From positions 62,001 through 126,000 of the forward strand of contig JAJTUP010000044.1 of NCBI GenBank assembly GCA_021399435.1: DNA of 64,000 bases. The letters are read 5' to 3'. This DNA comes from Diaporthe sp. PMI_573 (lineage: Eukaryota > Ascomycota > Sordariomycetes > Diaporthales > Diaporthaceae). How positions within the stretch are numbered: position 1 is the stretch's first letter; each line of letters begins with the position of its first letter. The notes beneath the pieces are model-generated. The model did not search any database, was not told the origin of the DNA, and saw only the letters and a program-made list of their open reading frames with translations. A program made the translations under genes and the position numbers. This document shows, in pieces, positions 44,767 through 56,338 of the stretch.

Positions 44767-46779
44767 TAGTTCGCCATCCGGAGGACGTAAACCCGCAGTC
44801 CCTCTTGTCCCTTCCGCGAGCCTGGCTCTGTTCCCAGCCCGATTCGCGAAGCTTTGGAACGAGATTTTAAGGTGGCGAGTTGGGGCGACGAGAAATTGAC
44901 ACCTTGAACTCCCTCGGCTCAAGCCTCAGCATTGGTTTCTAGGTCGACAAAGCACACCAGAACGTATGTGACATAGACTCTTGCAGGTCAGAAGAACACG
45001 GCGAAGTCTTTGTCTTGACATTCTTTTTTGTTGGGGTTCCCTCCTTTTTAGAGGAGTGTGTGTACGCGACGGCGCAACGTATTGGCCGAGCATGAAGCCT
45101 GCGTGCAATTGCATTTATACCCCGTGACAGAATTGGCATACAGTTCTTGAATGCAGTGTTGTTACCCTATCCTCTTCTCTGTGTGCGACTTTTCCTCTTT
45201 TCCTCTAGCGTGGCCTTTCCTTTTTTTTCTTCTTTTGTTTGTTTGTTTCCGACCGTGATCTGGGGCGGCCGCCAGGCTCGCTCCTCTACCAGAACTCTCC
45301 GTTCGAACGTGGAAATGGCCGGTGCTGGCTGAGTGGCAAAACAAATCTAGTTTTATTGGGAACGGTCGCGAAGCGCGCGTGTCATGTTCTTTTCCCCCTT
45401 GTTCGCTTCTGCCATCCCGTTTCTTCTTCGGGCCTTCGAATCCAGGCGCTTGGAGCACGGCGTGGTATTGTCTGCGAAGACTTTGGTAGGAGAGCTGCTG
45501 AATAGGTATTTAGATGGTCGCCGATCGCAGGCTGGAATTTGCGCTGGGCCAACCTCGGTCCTTCTGTTCTTCTCTTGTCTTGATCACATGTCCTCTGCGT
45601 GTCACTTCCGCTTCTGCTGGTGTCGGCTCTGCCCGGTGGTACGAGACTTCTGCGTCGCAAGCCGCGAGGACTCATTCAGGTCACCTCGACCGGTCGAAAA
45701 GAGGGAGTGGCGGCTGGCAACTTATAGATGGACGGGCACGTAGGTTAGACCGGGAAATGGAATACTCTACGCCGCCATGACAGAACCATGGCGGTCTTTC
45801 GACAGTCGTTCGAGCGCAATCTGCTAATGACTCTGGTGATCACTCTGGTAATCCTTCTGGTAATCTGGACGGGAGCATCAATGCAGTCCACCCAAATGGT
45901 CGTGAACACCGCCGTGCTCGACGCGACAGGAGCACACTACCTGGTCTCGTGCCTGTGGAACCTTCGCCGGTCGTCCTGGCTGACGGTCGTATGATTGTAT
46001 ACATCCGCCGTGATGGTGTAGGTGGCCATAAAATGGTGGTCCTGATGGAGTATGTGATATTCCTGTCCCACCCCAAGATTCTCCACAAAAGCCCGCTGAC
46101 CCGGGTTGGCTTCAGAGTAGATCCTCAAAGGTGCCGAATTCCTGACACGCATTCGAGAATTGATAATAATAAAAAATCATTTCGTCGCGCTGTGATGCTA
46201 GCTGTCCGCATTGTAGTGTTTGTAAGGTTCACGGGCCGTATCCGCTGGCTCGACCGTGATGGGAATTGTGAGTCATCCTGACGTTTCCGTTTGTGATTGG
46301 GTACTGGGCTGCTTACGTAGTCCGCAACACAGAGACTTTGTGAGGGGGCAAAGAGGACGTCAGTTTCACCTTGGCGGGCGATGAATCCGATGCTGGCAAG
46401 CTGAATGATTGTCAGTTTGCGTATAACCCGCAGCCAACGCCGTCCTCCGAGGCAACCCCTTAGCAACAGCTGCGTCCGAGATACATGTACACTTGCAGAT
46501 ATACATACAGTCGACACTGTAAGAGCACATAGAGACGGCAACTGTACAGTGTCCGGTTCGCTCGGCTAGTCGCCACTTGCCACACGGAGGCACGAAGGGA
46601 GCAGGGGCCGGCGAGACATCGCGAGTTGAGTTGAGTTGAGTTGGCTGGGCGGCATCAATGCCGACTGGGAACTGGGGGACAGTTGATTCAAAGATACCTA
46701 GGTAGCACAACTCTCGGGCTTCAGCACGGGTTAGGGCTACTCTGCGTGCGCATCAGAAGACCAGGAGAGAAGCAACGCC
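44767..46779. other. No supported gene
   Basis: Contains pyrimidine-rich DNA (about 45170-45250) and a short GAGTT tandem run (about 46620-46640). No coding evidence. The last part is the promoter of the Zn2Cys6 gene. Confidence 0.5.
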
Positions 46780-49700
46780 ATGTCGTCACCAAGGCTGCCC
46801 TTTGAGAAGAAGAGGTACACGCGCATCCTGCCCGCCCCGGAACAAGACGAGCGAGGCAGGGTGGGAGACGGGACCTCGATGCAGCTTGGAGGAGGAGGAC
46901 TTCCTCCGAAGAGAAAGAAGAGGGCGGGTCGATTCGCGTGCGACGCCTGTCGATCCAAGAAGTCTGCGGTATGAGTTTTCAGTTATTGTTCCCTCGCTCT
47001 CTATTGGCGGGACTGTTCCGGCCTCGCGCTCTGGCTGGGCCTTGTGAGGCGGATAGGGCGACGGCCCCTGAAATGCCATTGGGGCTAGCTTCTCTAGATG
47101 GTTACCCGAAGTGGCCAGCCAGGAGGCCAGTCCATTCAGTGCCCGGTGTCCTTCACGCCGTGGTAGGACGACGTTTTGTCAATCCAGTCATCCCTCTCTA
47201 CCTCGGTGCATCCATCCACATATCCATCCATACATCCATCCACACATCCATCCATATATTGCCGTGCAGACGCCATATTCTCCAGTGTTTTTACACGGAG
47301 AATACTGCCATCTGGACCGCCCAAGATAGGCAGATAAGCCCTGCAAGGTGGCCAGCCGCGTGTGCCTTTGCAGCTTGTGTGGGTCTTCAGTCTATGTGGA
47401 TGTATCGGTCATGTGTGGGTGTGATGTGGTGTATGGTGTGTCGCGAGCGGAGTGTTGCTTAGTGGAAAGGGCAACCCAACCTATCGTCTCAGGGGGTTCG
47501 GCCCACGGGGGCTGCTTTGAACAGGCCTGACTTCTGCGGCTCTACGCAGGCTGCTCACTTGCTCACAGGCTCGTCGGCCTTCTTCTCAGGCCCGGGACCC
47601 CAGACCCTCTCAATCTCTGCTGCCCCCTCCCCTGCTGTTGCACATGGTCACATATCGATCGTCTCCTCAGCCCCAAAACATTTCTGACTTTCTGTACACT
47701 TTGTTGCAGTGCGATGGCCAGAAACCAACATGTTCGCCATGCACCCGTCGTGGCACCACCTGCGTCTATAGCCCTCGTACCGACATGACCGTCGAGGAAC
47801 GGGCCGAGTTGGAGCAGCTGCGCCAGCAACGGCAGGCTCCACGGGGGGCACCCGGCGGCAGGGAAGATGACGAGGACCTCCTCTACCGGCTCAAGACCCT
47901 GCCTGAAGATGCGGCTGTGGCGTTGCTCCTCCAGATGCGGTCCGAGGCTCAAGTCCGCCAAGTAAGCTCGGGATCCGCAGCCCGGCCAAGTCGCTCATGG
48001 CGACCCGGGTCTGCTCTCGACTACGGAATCAAATATCTGACGCTGCCCTAATGTTTTCAGGATTTCGTCACCGTGCGGAACATTCCCCCGCCCTCGCGGA
48101 CGAGCGTTGAGTTCGAGCTGATGCACCGACACCCCATCGTGTACCCCGTCGTTGCTGCTCTCGACCCCCTAGAGATCAAAGTATCACACTTAGGAGTACT
48201 GCCATATCGAGAGCACGAAGCCGCGACGACCGCGGCCTCAAGCCAGTACGTGTCTCTGCTGTTTTTCCGAGCGTTACCCGGGATCACCCCACGGGTCTAG
48301 GCCTATTGTGCTGTGGAAAGGCTTGAAGCCTAGCCCAGCCCACCTGCCCCCGGGTCGCATTTGATAGGTACGTCTCCTCACAACTGCAGGTGGCTGACAA
48401 CGGGGTCCCCGTCTCAGGTTCTCTTCGCAGCTACCCTCGTCCCACCGACCGTCTCCCGCAAGTCGAGGTTCCCAACAGCATCTGTCCCCTGAATCAAGCG
48501 GCTCTTCGGACCGCCATCCTCAACTCTGTGACCAGAGGCTCGAACACATCAAGATACTCAACTGGACTCAGGTTCCCATCTCCAACGATTTGGGTGCGCG
48601 ACTTATCTCATTTTATCTTACCGTAGACCATCCAATTCTGGGGCTGTTTGATGCAGACTTGTTCCTTGGCGATCTTGTGGCCCACAGGACCGAGTTTTGC
48701 TGCCCCTTTCTACTCTCAGCTGTGCTTTGTTTCGCATGTGTACGTAGCCGGGGCTATTCGTCCCTCCCCCTTTTTGTCCCGATGCCTCCGAAAGGCTCTG
48801 GCAACGCTGACGATGGTCATTCCCTCCGGATAGCAAGGCTACTCGAGCATTGATCCCGACACGGCAGATCTGAGCTATGCCTTCTTCAACGAAGCCCAAC
48901 AACTACACAGGGAGGAGAGCGCTGGGAACCCACAGTACCAATTCGCCATCCCGAACATCGCTGCGACCCAGTTGCTCAGCCTCGCCGCGGCCTGCCATGG
49001 CCGCAACGAGCTGGCGCTGAGATACCTGATCGAAGGCATCGAGCTGGCACACCAGAACGGGCTCGTGGCCGTCGACAGGAAGCAGTCGGCCAGGAACTGG
49101 CTGGATGACCACGTCGACTACGTGAAAGCCGCATCACACACGGCATGGGGCACCTTCTGCAGGGCTACGTAAGTTCTGTAACCCTACACTATAAAGACAG
49201 CAGATCCATATTCCCTCTTTATCCTGCTCAGAGGACGCACAATCAGCCTTGCATGTCAAGAATGGACCGGGCCGATAGATCGGTCCATACGACCTACAAC
49301 GCAATGGCAAGACTGGCTATTCAATAACGGTTTGCTAATAAAGTTTCTCTTTGATGTTGACAGGCTCCTCGGAATGAACTACCAGAATGCCTATATCCGC
49401 ATCCCCTCCTGGCTGCCGATCCCAGGCACAAACATTGTACGGGCAAACGGCGAATCGGAGCCTTTCGAACTCCCCGCCTACATGGGTCAGAGCTTCACCG
49501 AGTTGTGCAGGCTGACGCCACTGATCAATGAGATGCTGCGTGAATACCACGACAGTGGCGACGGCATCGCCCCAACAAAGCGCGCCTCGTTCAGCTTCGC
49601 CCAGGGGCTGTACAGCAGGATGCTCGGTTGGGCCGACGACCTGCCCGTGTCCATGGCCCGCGGCATCGACATGCCTCATCACGCCGCCGTCGTCCACATA

Positions 49701-50528
49701 TACTTCCACACCGCCGTCCTGGACCTGTTCCGCCCGTTCCCGTACCAGCGACTCCAGACGCCATTCAGGCTAGGCACGTTCGCCGCCGCCGACGACTCCA
49801 CCCCAGAGGACATCTACGACGCCTCGGTGAGCCAGCTGAAGCACCTCATCCTCATATTCCGGTCCAAGTACACCTGCGCGGTCTCGACCATGCTGTGGCA
49901 GAACGCGCTGATATACGTCGCCAACGCGTGCCTACCCCTGCAGCGTGGAGATGGCGCTGGCAACAAGCCAATGGAGGACATCGTGATGACGGCGACGGCA
50001 ATCCGGGACGGGGAGCCGGCGGCGGGTGAGACAAACGAGTCAGAAGAGGATGCAGACCGCGAGAAGTGGTTCGCGGCGTGTATCGACGCCCTCCGGGCAC
50101 TGGCCCCGCAGTTCAGCATCGTGACGGGGATCGTGCAGGGCATCCTGAGCATGGCCATCCTCAAGGGCTGCATCTCCGCGGCCGAGGGCCGCGCCATCAT
50201 GGGCCAGCTCAAGGCCGACACCGAGGCGTCGGCCCGCCACCGCCGCGCGCACCTGTTCCGCAGCTCCGCGGGGCCCGGCGGCGCGACCCAGGCGGCTGCG
50301 GGCGGCGGTGACGACGAGGAAGACGAAGAGGGCGGCGGCGGTGGCGTTTTGAATGCGGAGCGCGAGAGTTCCGTGGCGAGCAGCGGCAACGGTTTCGTCA
50401 TTGACCTCAACGAGGCGGCCGTGAACCCGAGCGCGGCGTCGCTAGATGTGCTAGCGCGGGCCTTTGATGAGCTAGCCATGTTCGATGAGTTCACCACGGT
50501 GAGTAGTGAGCTCAACCCGGACACCTAG
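46780..50528 (+). CDS. Zn2Cys6 transcription factor, six exons
   Basis: Exons are 46780-46968, 47710-47961, 48061-48245, 48418-48739, 48834-49168 and 49364-50528, 815 aa with all phases closing. After a basic stretch (PPKRKKRAGR) comes the zinc cluster FACDACRSKKSACDGQKPTC followed by SPCTRRGTTC, the full six-cysteine binuclear finger. A 741-nt intron splits it between the third-cysteine region and CDG. A short coiled coil (EERAELEQLRQQRQ) follows. The middle homology region includes DHPILGLFDADLFLGDLV, AATQLLSLAAACHGRNELAL and AVVHIYFHTAVLDLFRPFPY, typical of the fungal-specific TF domain. The tail has an acidic and Gly-rich run and ends in a possible acidic activation segment (FDELAMFDEFTT). 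It is a nuclear regulator; the target pathway is not evident from neighbours. Confidence 0.92.
47209..47256. repeat. Imperfect CATC microsatellite in intron 1
   Basis: Repeated CATCCATCCACA/CATCCATCCATA words lie inside the first intron of the Zn2Cys6 gene. Spacing is irregular and no coding role is expected. Confidence 0.8.
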
Positions 50529-51818
50529 GTAGCTTGCCTGCCTGATATACCACAACGGGGCGTGGTAGTGGTCGTGGGCACGACGACGCCGGGCCTGCGA
50601 TGCCACCAGGGGCTTTACTTGGTATGAGCATGTATGAGAACCAAATCAGCGATCAGGACCAACGCACATCCTCTCCAAGTCGCCCCCGCCAGATATAGCA
50701 CCGTACGACATTCCCTCTGGCTACTATTCCAAGTGCCCCAGATCGACTTCACCTTGGGAACGCGCACGAAAAGATGGAAGTACTGGCAGATAGCGCGGTG
50801 CTCGCAGATTACGAAAGTGGGGGTATAGGTACGACGTAGTGGTCTGTTTCAGCTTGTTCAATGTTGTTGACAACGTGGACTCCAGGGGCAGGGCGCACCG
50901 CTTGAGAACCATATCAGCACAGGCCTTGCGGTGCCTTTGGCCTAGAATATGAGGTTGGCCAGGGGGGTGGGTCTGTTCTTACTTGGCCACGACCGTCTTT
51001 TCTGCTTTTCTATCCAACCACTCTTGCTTGCGGTGATTGTCGTTTTCTGACATCTAGAATGGAGTCTCATCACCAGCGCTGATTTCACTGGCCTAAAAAA
51101 AAAGCCCAATTTTTTCTCCCGCTTTTCCCCGCCACGAAAAATCATAGTTCTATACGTGGACAAGACAGATCGGGCTAGTGAGTGACACAACCACCTTGAA
51201 CTACTTAGCCGCCGCCGCAAAACATCAATCTCTCTATCCACACAAATTGTTCGAGTCTAAGTATAAATTGAGGGTCCATCGCGATTTCTTGACCAAACTG
51301 GCCACCCTTCTCAACGAATGTCAGTCCCATTCTGAGGAGACCCAACCGACACACCAGGGCCCACACCTGTCTAGATTGCGCTCTGGAATGGCCAAGCAAT
51401 CACCACCCATACCTGACTCTTTTACTCTGCAGACCATTTGACAAAGTACAAATGTATAACTCCATAGCCTTGTATCAAGTCGCAAATATCCATCACAGCA
51501 ATCCCGTCCCTTGGGCAGCGCTGCTACCCGTCCCGGTATGGCATGACTGGTGTCCAAACCCAGGCTTTTGTCCTTCTGTCCTCTTACCTGCTGTCTCATC
51601 TTACAGGCCTTGGAAGTGCACGCACACGGCCAGGGCAGCCCATTGATCCGCCACTCAGCCCCTGTGATGAGGTAGGTGGTGATGCTTCCTTGCTGGGTGA
51701 CTAAGTAGTAGACCATGCACCCGGTCGAGCTAACGTCCCCCAAGTTACAACTGGCTGGCAGGGTGGAAACTGGACAATCGGATTCGTCCCCGCCCTCTCG
51801 CCCCCACATCTAGATGGG
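50529..51818. other. No supported gene
   Basis: Between the Zn2Cys6 gene and a hAT element. No domain-bearing frame or repeat was recognised. Confidence 0.5.
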
Positions 51819-51826
51819 CCTGTCTG
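51819..51826. repeat. Left target-site duplication CCTGTCTG
   Basis: Identical to 54887-54894, immediately outside the inverted repeats; eight bases is the hAT length. Confidence 0.95.
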
Positions 51827-54800
51827 CAGGGTAGGGAATCAATCCATCCACGTCAATATCCGACTTTGTGGATGGAATTGACGGCTTACTCAGCAAAGTG
51901 CTCGTGGATTGACGTCCACGAAGCCATCTGTGGATTGATGTCCATAATATTGAACCCGTGGAAGACCCCTGTCACATTAACTCGGATTTCCTAATCGGGC
52001 AATTCGGGAACCCGTCGCCGAAACTTTTGTTGAAATGAGAAGATGTTAATTGCTTAATTCTATCCCAAAGTGCAGTAGGGGAACCACTATTTATGTACAG
52101 GCACGATTTCTTGTAGAATGTTCCTCCTTCTTCCACACCTTGCCACCGACTTGGTCGCCTCACACTTGTAATCTCCAACAACTTTCTATTGCCTTACTCC
52201 TGGCGCTCCTCCAAGCCAGCCCGTCCAACAGCCTCCTGTAACGCTGTATCGTCAAGCAGTATGCTATCGACATCTTCGATAATGCCTGCGCGTAACCAAG
52301 ATCGCAGCGTTTGGATTAGTCCAATCGTCCCAGCGTCTAAGCGGTTTCGGAGGGGCGTGACCATCAACCCGGTGGCGGAGAACAGTCTCTCGCACTCCGA
52401 GCTCATGGCCGGCACTGTCATGACGTCAAGAGCCATTCGAGATAGCCTTGGATACTCAAACCTCTTGAGGACCCAATACTCAACTGGGTCTGCGACGTCC
52501 TTGTCGCTCCCAGACACACTGGCCTGCCAGCGGATATATTCATCCGCTTGAGCAGCGGACGGTTGGCTTTGACGGTATCGGTTGCGATACCGATCAAAGG
52601 AGGACAAAGTCGTCTTTCGCCTCTTCACAACCGGACCTTCAGGAGAGGTGACTGTGATCTGTAGGTCTCTGTATTCCGTATCCCAAAGACGTTGTACGAT
52701 TTCCTTCGCTTCATCGACCCAACCTGGATGCTGTTGACCCCAAACCTCGTCGAAATAGTCCCATCGTAGGCTAGGATGCAAGGCGGCGGCGGCGTAGTAT
52801 GCTGGCGAGTCCCTCAAAGTATTGTAATATTTATCGAGCTTCTTCCAGCCAAGGTTGATATTGACACAGAATTGCTCCGGTTCAGGATGCCTCTCAATAC
52901 GCGATTTTGCGTCCTCGAGCCTCCCAAGTAGAAATTCGAACGCCTCCAGCACATCAGTCATGGAACCAAAAGCTTCCCTAACTCCAGACGATCGATATCG
53001 CGACTGTCCGTCTCCCTGAAGTACTTGCACAACGACGTGGAAATCAGAGAGTATCTCATCAAATGTCCTCAGCACCGCCCAATCGCTCTCGTTGATGAAG
53101 CTCGACTCCTCGAGGCAGGGAGGAAGCTTCTGTCCACCCTCACCTTTCCGAGCGTCTCGGAATAGCCGCTTGGCTTTGGCGATGAATTCTTCGTAGACGG
53201 GCTGCAAGCGAAGCATTCGTTTTATCATGTAGTATTGGGACAACCATCTAGTATCGTTGTCAAGGACAACGTCAACTGGCCGTTGCTTTCCACTTTCAGG
53301 CTCGCCAGAAGCTGCAAATGAGTCTCGTTGCAGTTGACGAAGCAACTGAGTCAGTAAGTCGGCCCGATGGACCCAAACGACGAAGTTATGCGCTTTCCCG
53401 ACAGGACCCTTCCGCATCCACTGGTCATGGGTTGCTCTCGCCAAAGGCTCCTCCTCGACGAGAGATTTCTCAAACGCATCAACATCCTTTCCAAAGAGAA
53501 GGGATTTAACAACAAGGTTAAGGATGTGTCCCATGCATCGAACTCGTCGTTGAACCGGGTCGAACTTCAGCTCTTCTGCAATCTCTGCCATTGCCGTTTC
53601 ATTATTTGCTGCGTTGTCGAGAGTGAAGTAACCGACCTTGTCCTCGATGCCAAACGACCTAATGATCTCGAGGATCTCGGCGGCAATGTTCTCGCCAGTA
53701 TGTCGTTCTACCAGCTCCGGAATGCCGAGCACAACTTTTTGGAGCTGATTCTCGTGGTCTCTGAAGACAGCCGTCACGCCACATAACGCGTGACGATTCC
53801 TAGTCTTTGCGCCGTCAAAGGCAATGTGGATCTGACCCGACGACCTCTTCAAGACCTGCTGGACCGTGCCATGATATCGCTCGAATTGTTGAACCGCCAG
53901 TCTGTGCACAGTCTTCGCCGAAATGTGCGCACTCGTAACCTTGACCGCCGGATTGAGGTATTCGAAAATCTGTTGCAATCGAGGGTGTTCAACCTGCTTG
54001 AACGATTGCTGGCTTTCGACTATCCAGTTGACAATGAGCTTCTGGAACTCTCCTCGATCGAAGCGTTTGATCAAGCTATTGGCCAGCGCTTGCTCCTTTG
54101 GATCGGAACGTTTGAGGCTCATGAAGTCCGAAATAGAAGCAAGAACCCTCTTGCCTCCTTTCTTCTCTGATGGTGTTGATCGTCGTCCTGATGGATCCCA
54201 GTAGCCGTGAGCTTTCCAGAGGTGGAGTTCAGCGTTTTGGGTGCCTTTGGATTCGTATGACTGTGGCGTGGGGGTCTTCTGGCGCACACATGGCATACAG
54301 ATCCATCGTCGGGATGTTTTGGATTGAATCTCGACCCCGTAGTTCCATACCCATGATAGGGTATCTTTGCTGCGCTCGGCCAACGTAAATCCCTTCCAGA
54401 CGCGGAAGATTCTCCGCTCCTCGTCACTTGTTGGTGCCCAAGTAGAAGGCTGGCGGAGTTCAGGGTCTGGATCTAGAGAACGCCGAGGGACCTCGGCATG
54501 CCCCTCGTTGTTGGTCGGTAGTTCAGGGTCAAGAGGTAAGTCCGCCATCTCGAAGTTGAAGGTTCACCGAGCGTATGAATCGAGTAAAGGAGGAGACATT
54601 CGGGTTCAGGCGTTATAACGCGTCGCGACGTGCCACAACGCGTCCGACGTTTTGCCTGATTAGATCTGTTAGTGTTTGCGCAGAGATACGTAGCAAATAT
54701 TAACGACATATATCAGGGTACCCATGCCCCTGACTAGCGTCCACGTCAATCCACATCTCAATCCACGAGCCCCAACCGTGGATGGATTGATTACGTAACA

Positions 54801-54886
54801 ATAGGTCTCGTGGATTGACGTTGACGTGGATTGAAGTCAACATATTGATCAATACCGTGGAAGTCGTGGATTGATTCCCTACCCTG
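51827..54886 (-). mobile_element. Complete hAT transposon, 3060 bp
   Basis: The ends are perfect 20-bp inverted repeats, CAGGGTAGGGAATCAATCCA at 51827-51846 and its complement at 54867-54886. They are flanked by the identical 8-mer CCTGTCTG. Both subterminal regions carry many copies of a GTGGATTGA word (for example the partly palindromic CGTGGATTGACGTCCACG at about 51902-51919, and several at 54740-54870). The single gene is an uninterrupted 784-codon transposase on the minus strand. Everything needed for an autonomous hAT appears present, so this copy inserted recently and could be active. Confidence 0.96.
52194..54548 (-). CDS. hAT transposase, intact (784 aa)
   Basis: The ATG at 54548 gives MADLPLDPELPTNNEG. 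A BED-type zinc finger follows (WICMPCVRQ with H-L-W-K-A-H, Cys-x2-Cys and His-x4-His). The RNase H-like core has IHIAFDGAKT (first catalytic Asp), VGYFTLDNAANNETAM (second Asp), RRVRCMGHILNLVVKSLL and NDTRWLSQYYMIKRM. The C-terminal dimerisation domain reads RLSRMALDVMTVPAMSSECE followed by RLFSATG. There is no frameshift or stop, and no signature of repeat-induced mutation. It excises and reinserts the element through hairpin ends and creates 8-bp duplications. Codon use is balanced and unlike the GC-ending host genes. Confidence 0.97.
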   Translation of the reverse strand: MADLPLDPELPTNNEGHAEVPRRSLDPDPELRQPSTWAPTSDEERRIFRVWKGFTLAERSKDTLSWVWNYGVEIQSKTSRRWICMPCVRQKTPTPQSYESKGTQNAELHLWKAHGYWDPSGRRSTPSEKKGGKRVLASISDFMSLKRSDPKEQALANSLIKRFDRGEFQKLIVNWIVESQQSFKQVEHPRLQQIFEYLNPAVKVTSAHISAKTVHRLAVQQFERYHGTVQQVLKRSSGQIHIAFDGAKTRNRHALCGVTAVFRDHENQLQKVVLGIPELVERHTGENIAAEILEIIRSFGIEDKVGYFTLDNAANNETAMAEIAEELKFDPVQRRVRCMGHILNLVVKSLLFGKDVDAFEKSLVEEEPLARATHDQWMRKGPVGKAHNFVVWVHRADLLTQLLRQLQRDSFAASGEPESGKQRPVDVVLDNDTRWLSQYYMIKRMLRLQPVYEEFIAKAKRLFRDARKGEGGQKLPPCLEESSFINESDWAVLRTFDEILSDFHVVVQVLQGDGQSRYRSSGVREAFGSMTDVLEAFEFLLGRLEDAKSRIERHPEPEQFCVNINLGWKKLDKYYNTLRDSPAYYAAAALHPSLRWDYFDEVWGQQHPGWVDEAKEIVQRLWDTEYRDLQITVTSPEGPVVKRRKTTLSSFDRYRNRYRQSQPSAAQADEYIRWQASVSGSDKDVADPVEYWVLKRFEYPRLSRMALDVMTVPAMSSECERLFSATGLMVTPLRNRLDAGTIGLIQTLRSWLRAGIIEDVDSILLDDTALQEAVGRAGLEERQE

Positions 54887-54894
54887 CCTGTCTG
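54887..54894. repeat. Right target-site duplication CCTGTCTG
   Basis: Perfect copy of 51819-51826 directly outside the right inverted repeat. Confidence 0.95.
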
Positions 54895-55102
54895 TGTAAC
54901 CTCACAGCCATCATCATGCCATAGCCAGAAGGGAAGCGGGAGAGGGAAGGAGGAATACCCTGTAGGAAAAGGGAGGGGACGTGAATTTCGCCACCCATCT
55001 TATGCACCGCTTGCTAGAACTAGTCTCACCACCCCGCAAACCCTGCGCTCAGGTATAGAACATCGTGCACATCGCGGCCCTCGGCCGTGCCCGCCGCCAC
55101 CG

Positions 55103-56338
55103 CAGAGTGCGTAATCAACCAATTCAACTCAACTGGTACCTCCTCGCAGTTGGATTGACATCCGGGCAAGTATGTTTCAGTTGGATTGGAGTTGGATGAG
55201 GCTGCTCTCAGTTGGATTGCAGTTGGTTGTTTCGGACCAACGGATATCTCCGATCTTCACGTCCTAACGTCGATCCCACTTATCACTACCACGAGGGTAG
55301 CACAATACCCTCCCTGCTCCATGACCGCATACTCTGCGCCATCCCAATTGTGTGTTGATCAAGACGAGTTCGTAAAGGTGAAACCATCTTTCCCGCGCTA
55401 CTGAACGACCTTTCAGTTTCTGCTGACATTGTAGGGATAGACAGCAAGTCAGAGGCCATTCGAGAGAGGTTCGGATACTCCATTTCGTGCTCCTTCCACC
55501 AAGAAAGAGGGCTGAATTGGTATTTGTCGTCGGCGGGGGTAAAAGTCTGGATATAACGTTCGTACTCATCAAGCGCTGGGCGCCGTTGCGAAGGATATTT
55601 CGCTCTGCCATCTGGATGCGCCCTTTTGCGTTTGCCGAGCAGAGAGCCTTGACGGGCAGGGAGACGAATGTAGGGTCAACGACGTTTCAGAGCCTGCTTG
55701 GCCCAAGAAAATGTCCTGGGAATCGACATCCATGGTGTTGGCGGCTGGGAAGCTAGACTCCTGGAGTCTTTCAGCGAAGGAGTACTATGGATCCCTTCAG
55801 CGGAGACGTACTGCAACATTTGACGCCCAAAGGCTAACGTCCTTCGCCTCCATTTTATCGGACACGACAGCGCAGCCTTTCCAGGCCGTCTGCAGGGACA
55901 ATTGACGCGTTGAGAAACCGCCACGCGATCCGACGCGTCGTGTGCAAATCGCGAAGCTCTCATATGGTCAAAGGCGTGTTAGCAGGTACAGCCACGGCAC
56001 TGTATAATCTACGGTACCGGATGTATCTTGCAACCGAAACCATCATCCTAACGTGGAGAAAAGGTTTGTCGGGTTCGGCTTGGGATGATGCCCCTCAGCG
56101 GCCGATCATTGGCCAGCGGGCATAACTGGGAAGGTGAATGTGGGGTCAAAGTTACGGCGCCGGGGTCTCGCACTGAATGGAACGAGTTGGATCCGGTTGG
56201 ATCCAAACCCAATCAACTGGACCTCTGAATTGGCTGGTTGCCAAGCACGGGGAGCGAGATCTCAGTTGAGTTGGACCCACAGTTGGAGGATCCAACGGAT
56301 CCAACGATTGGAAGTAGTTGGTTGATTACACACTCTGC
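55103..56338 (-). mobile_element. Degenerate hAT relic, 1236 bp
   Basis: The ends are 20-base inverted repeats with one mismatch: CAGAGTGCGTAATCAACCAA at 55103-55122 and, inverted, CAGAGTGTGTAATCAACCAA at 56319-56338. Subterminal AGTTGGATTG/CAACTCAACT words occur at both ends (about 55125-55230 and 56180-56310). Only the C-terminal part of the transposase remains. The flanking 8-mers (CGCCACCG and CTCCCAAG) do not match, so the duplication is lost or never existed. It is a different family from the complete element 217 bases away. Confidence 0.75.
55286..55622 (-). pseudogene. hAT transposase C-terminus
   Basis: The minus-strand frame reads RRPALDEYERYIQTFTPADD, then SPLSWWKEHEMEYPNLSRMA and SIPTMSAETERSFSSAGKMV, the hATC dimerisation domain, ending SREGIVLPSW. 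It has no start codon or catalytic core. It resembles the corresponding part of the intact transposase at 52 kb in layout but is clearly diverged. Confidence 0.8.

Noticed and set aside
49814..50524. Minus-strand frame of 236 codons, Ser/Ala-rich
   Set aside because: Antisense of the last exon of the Zn2Cys6 gene.
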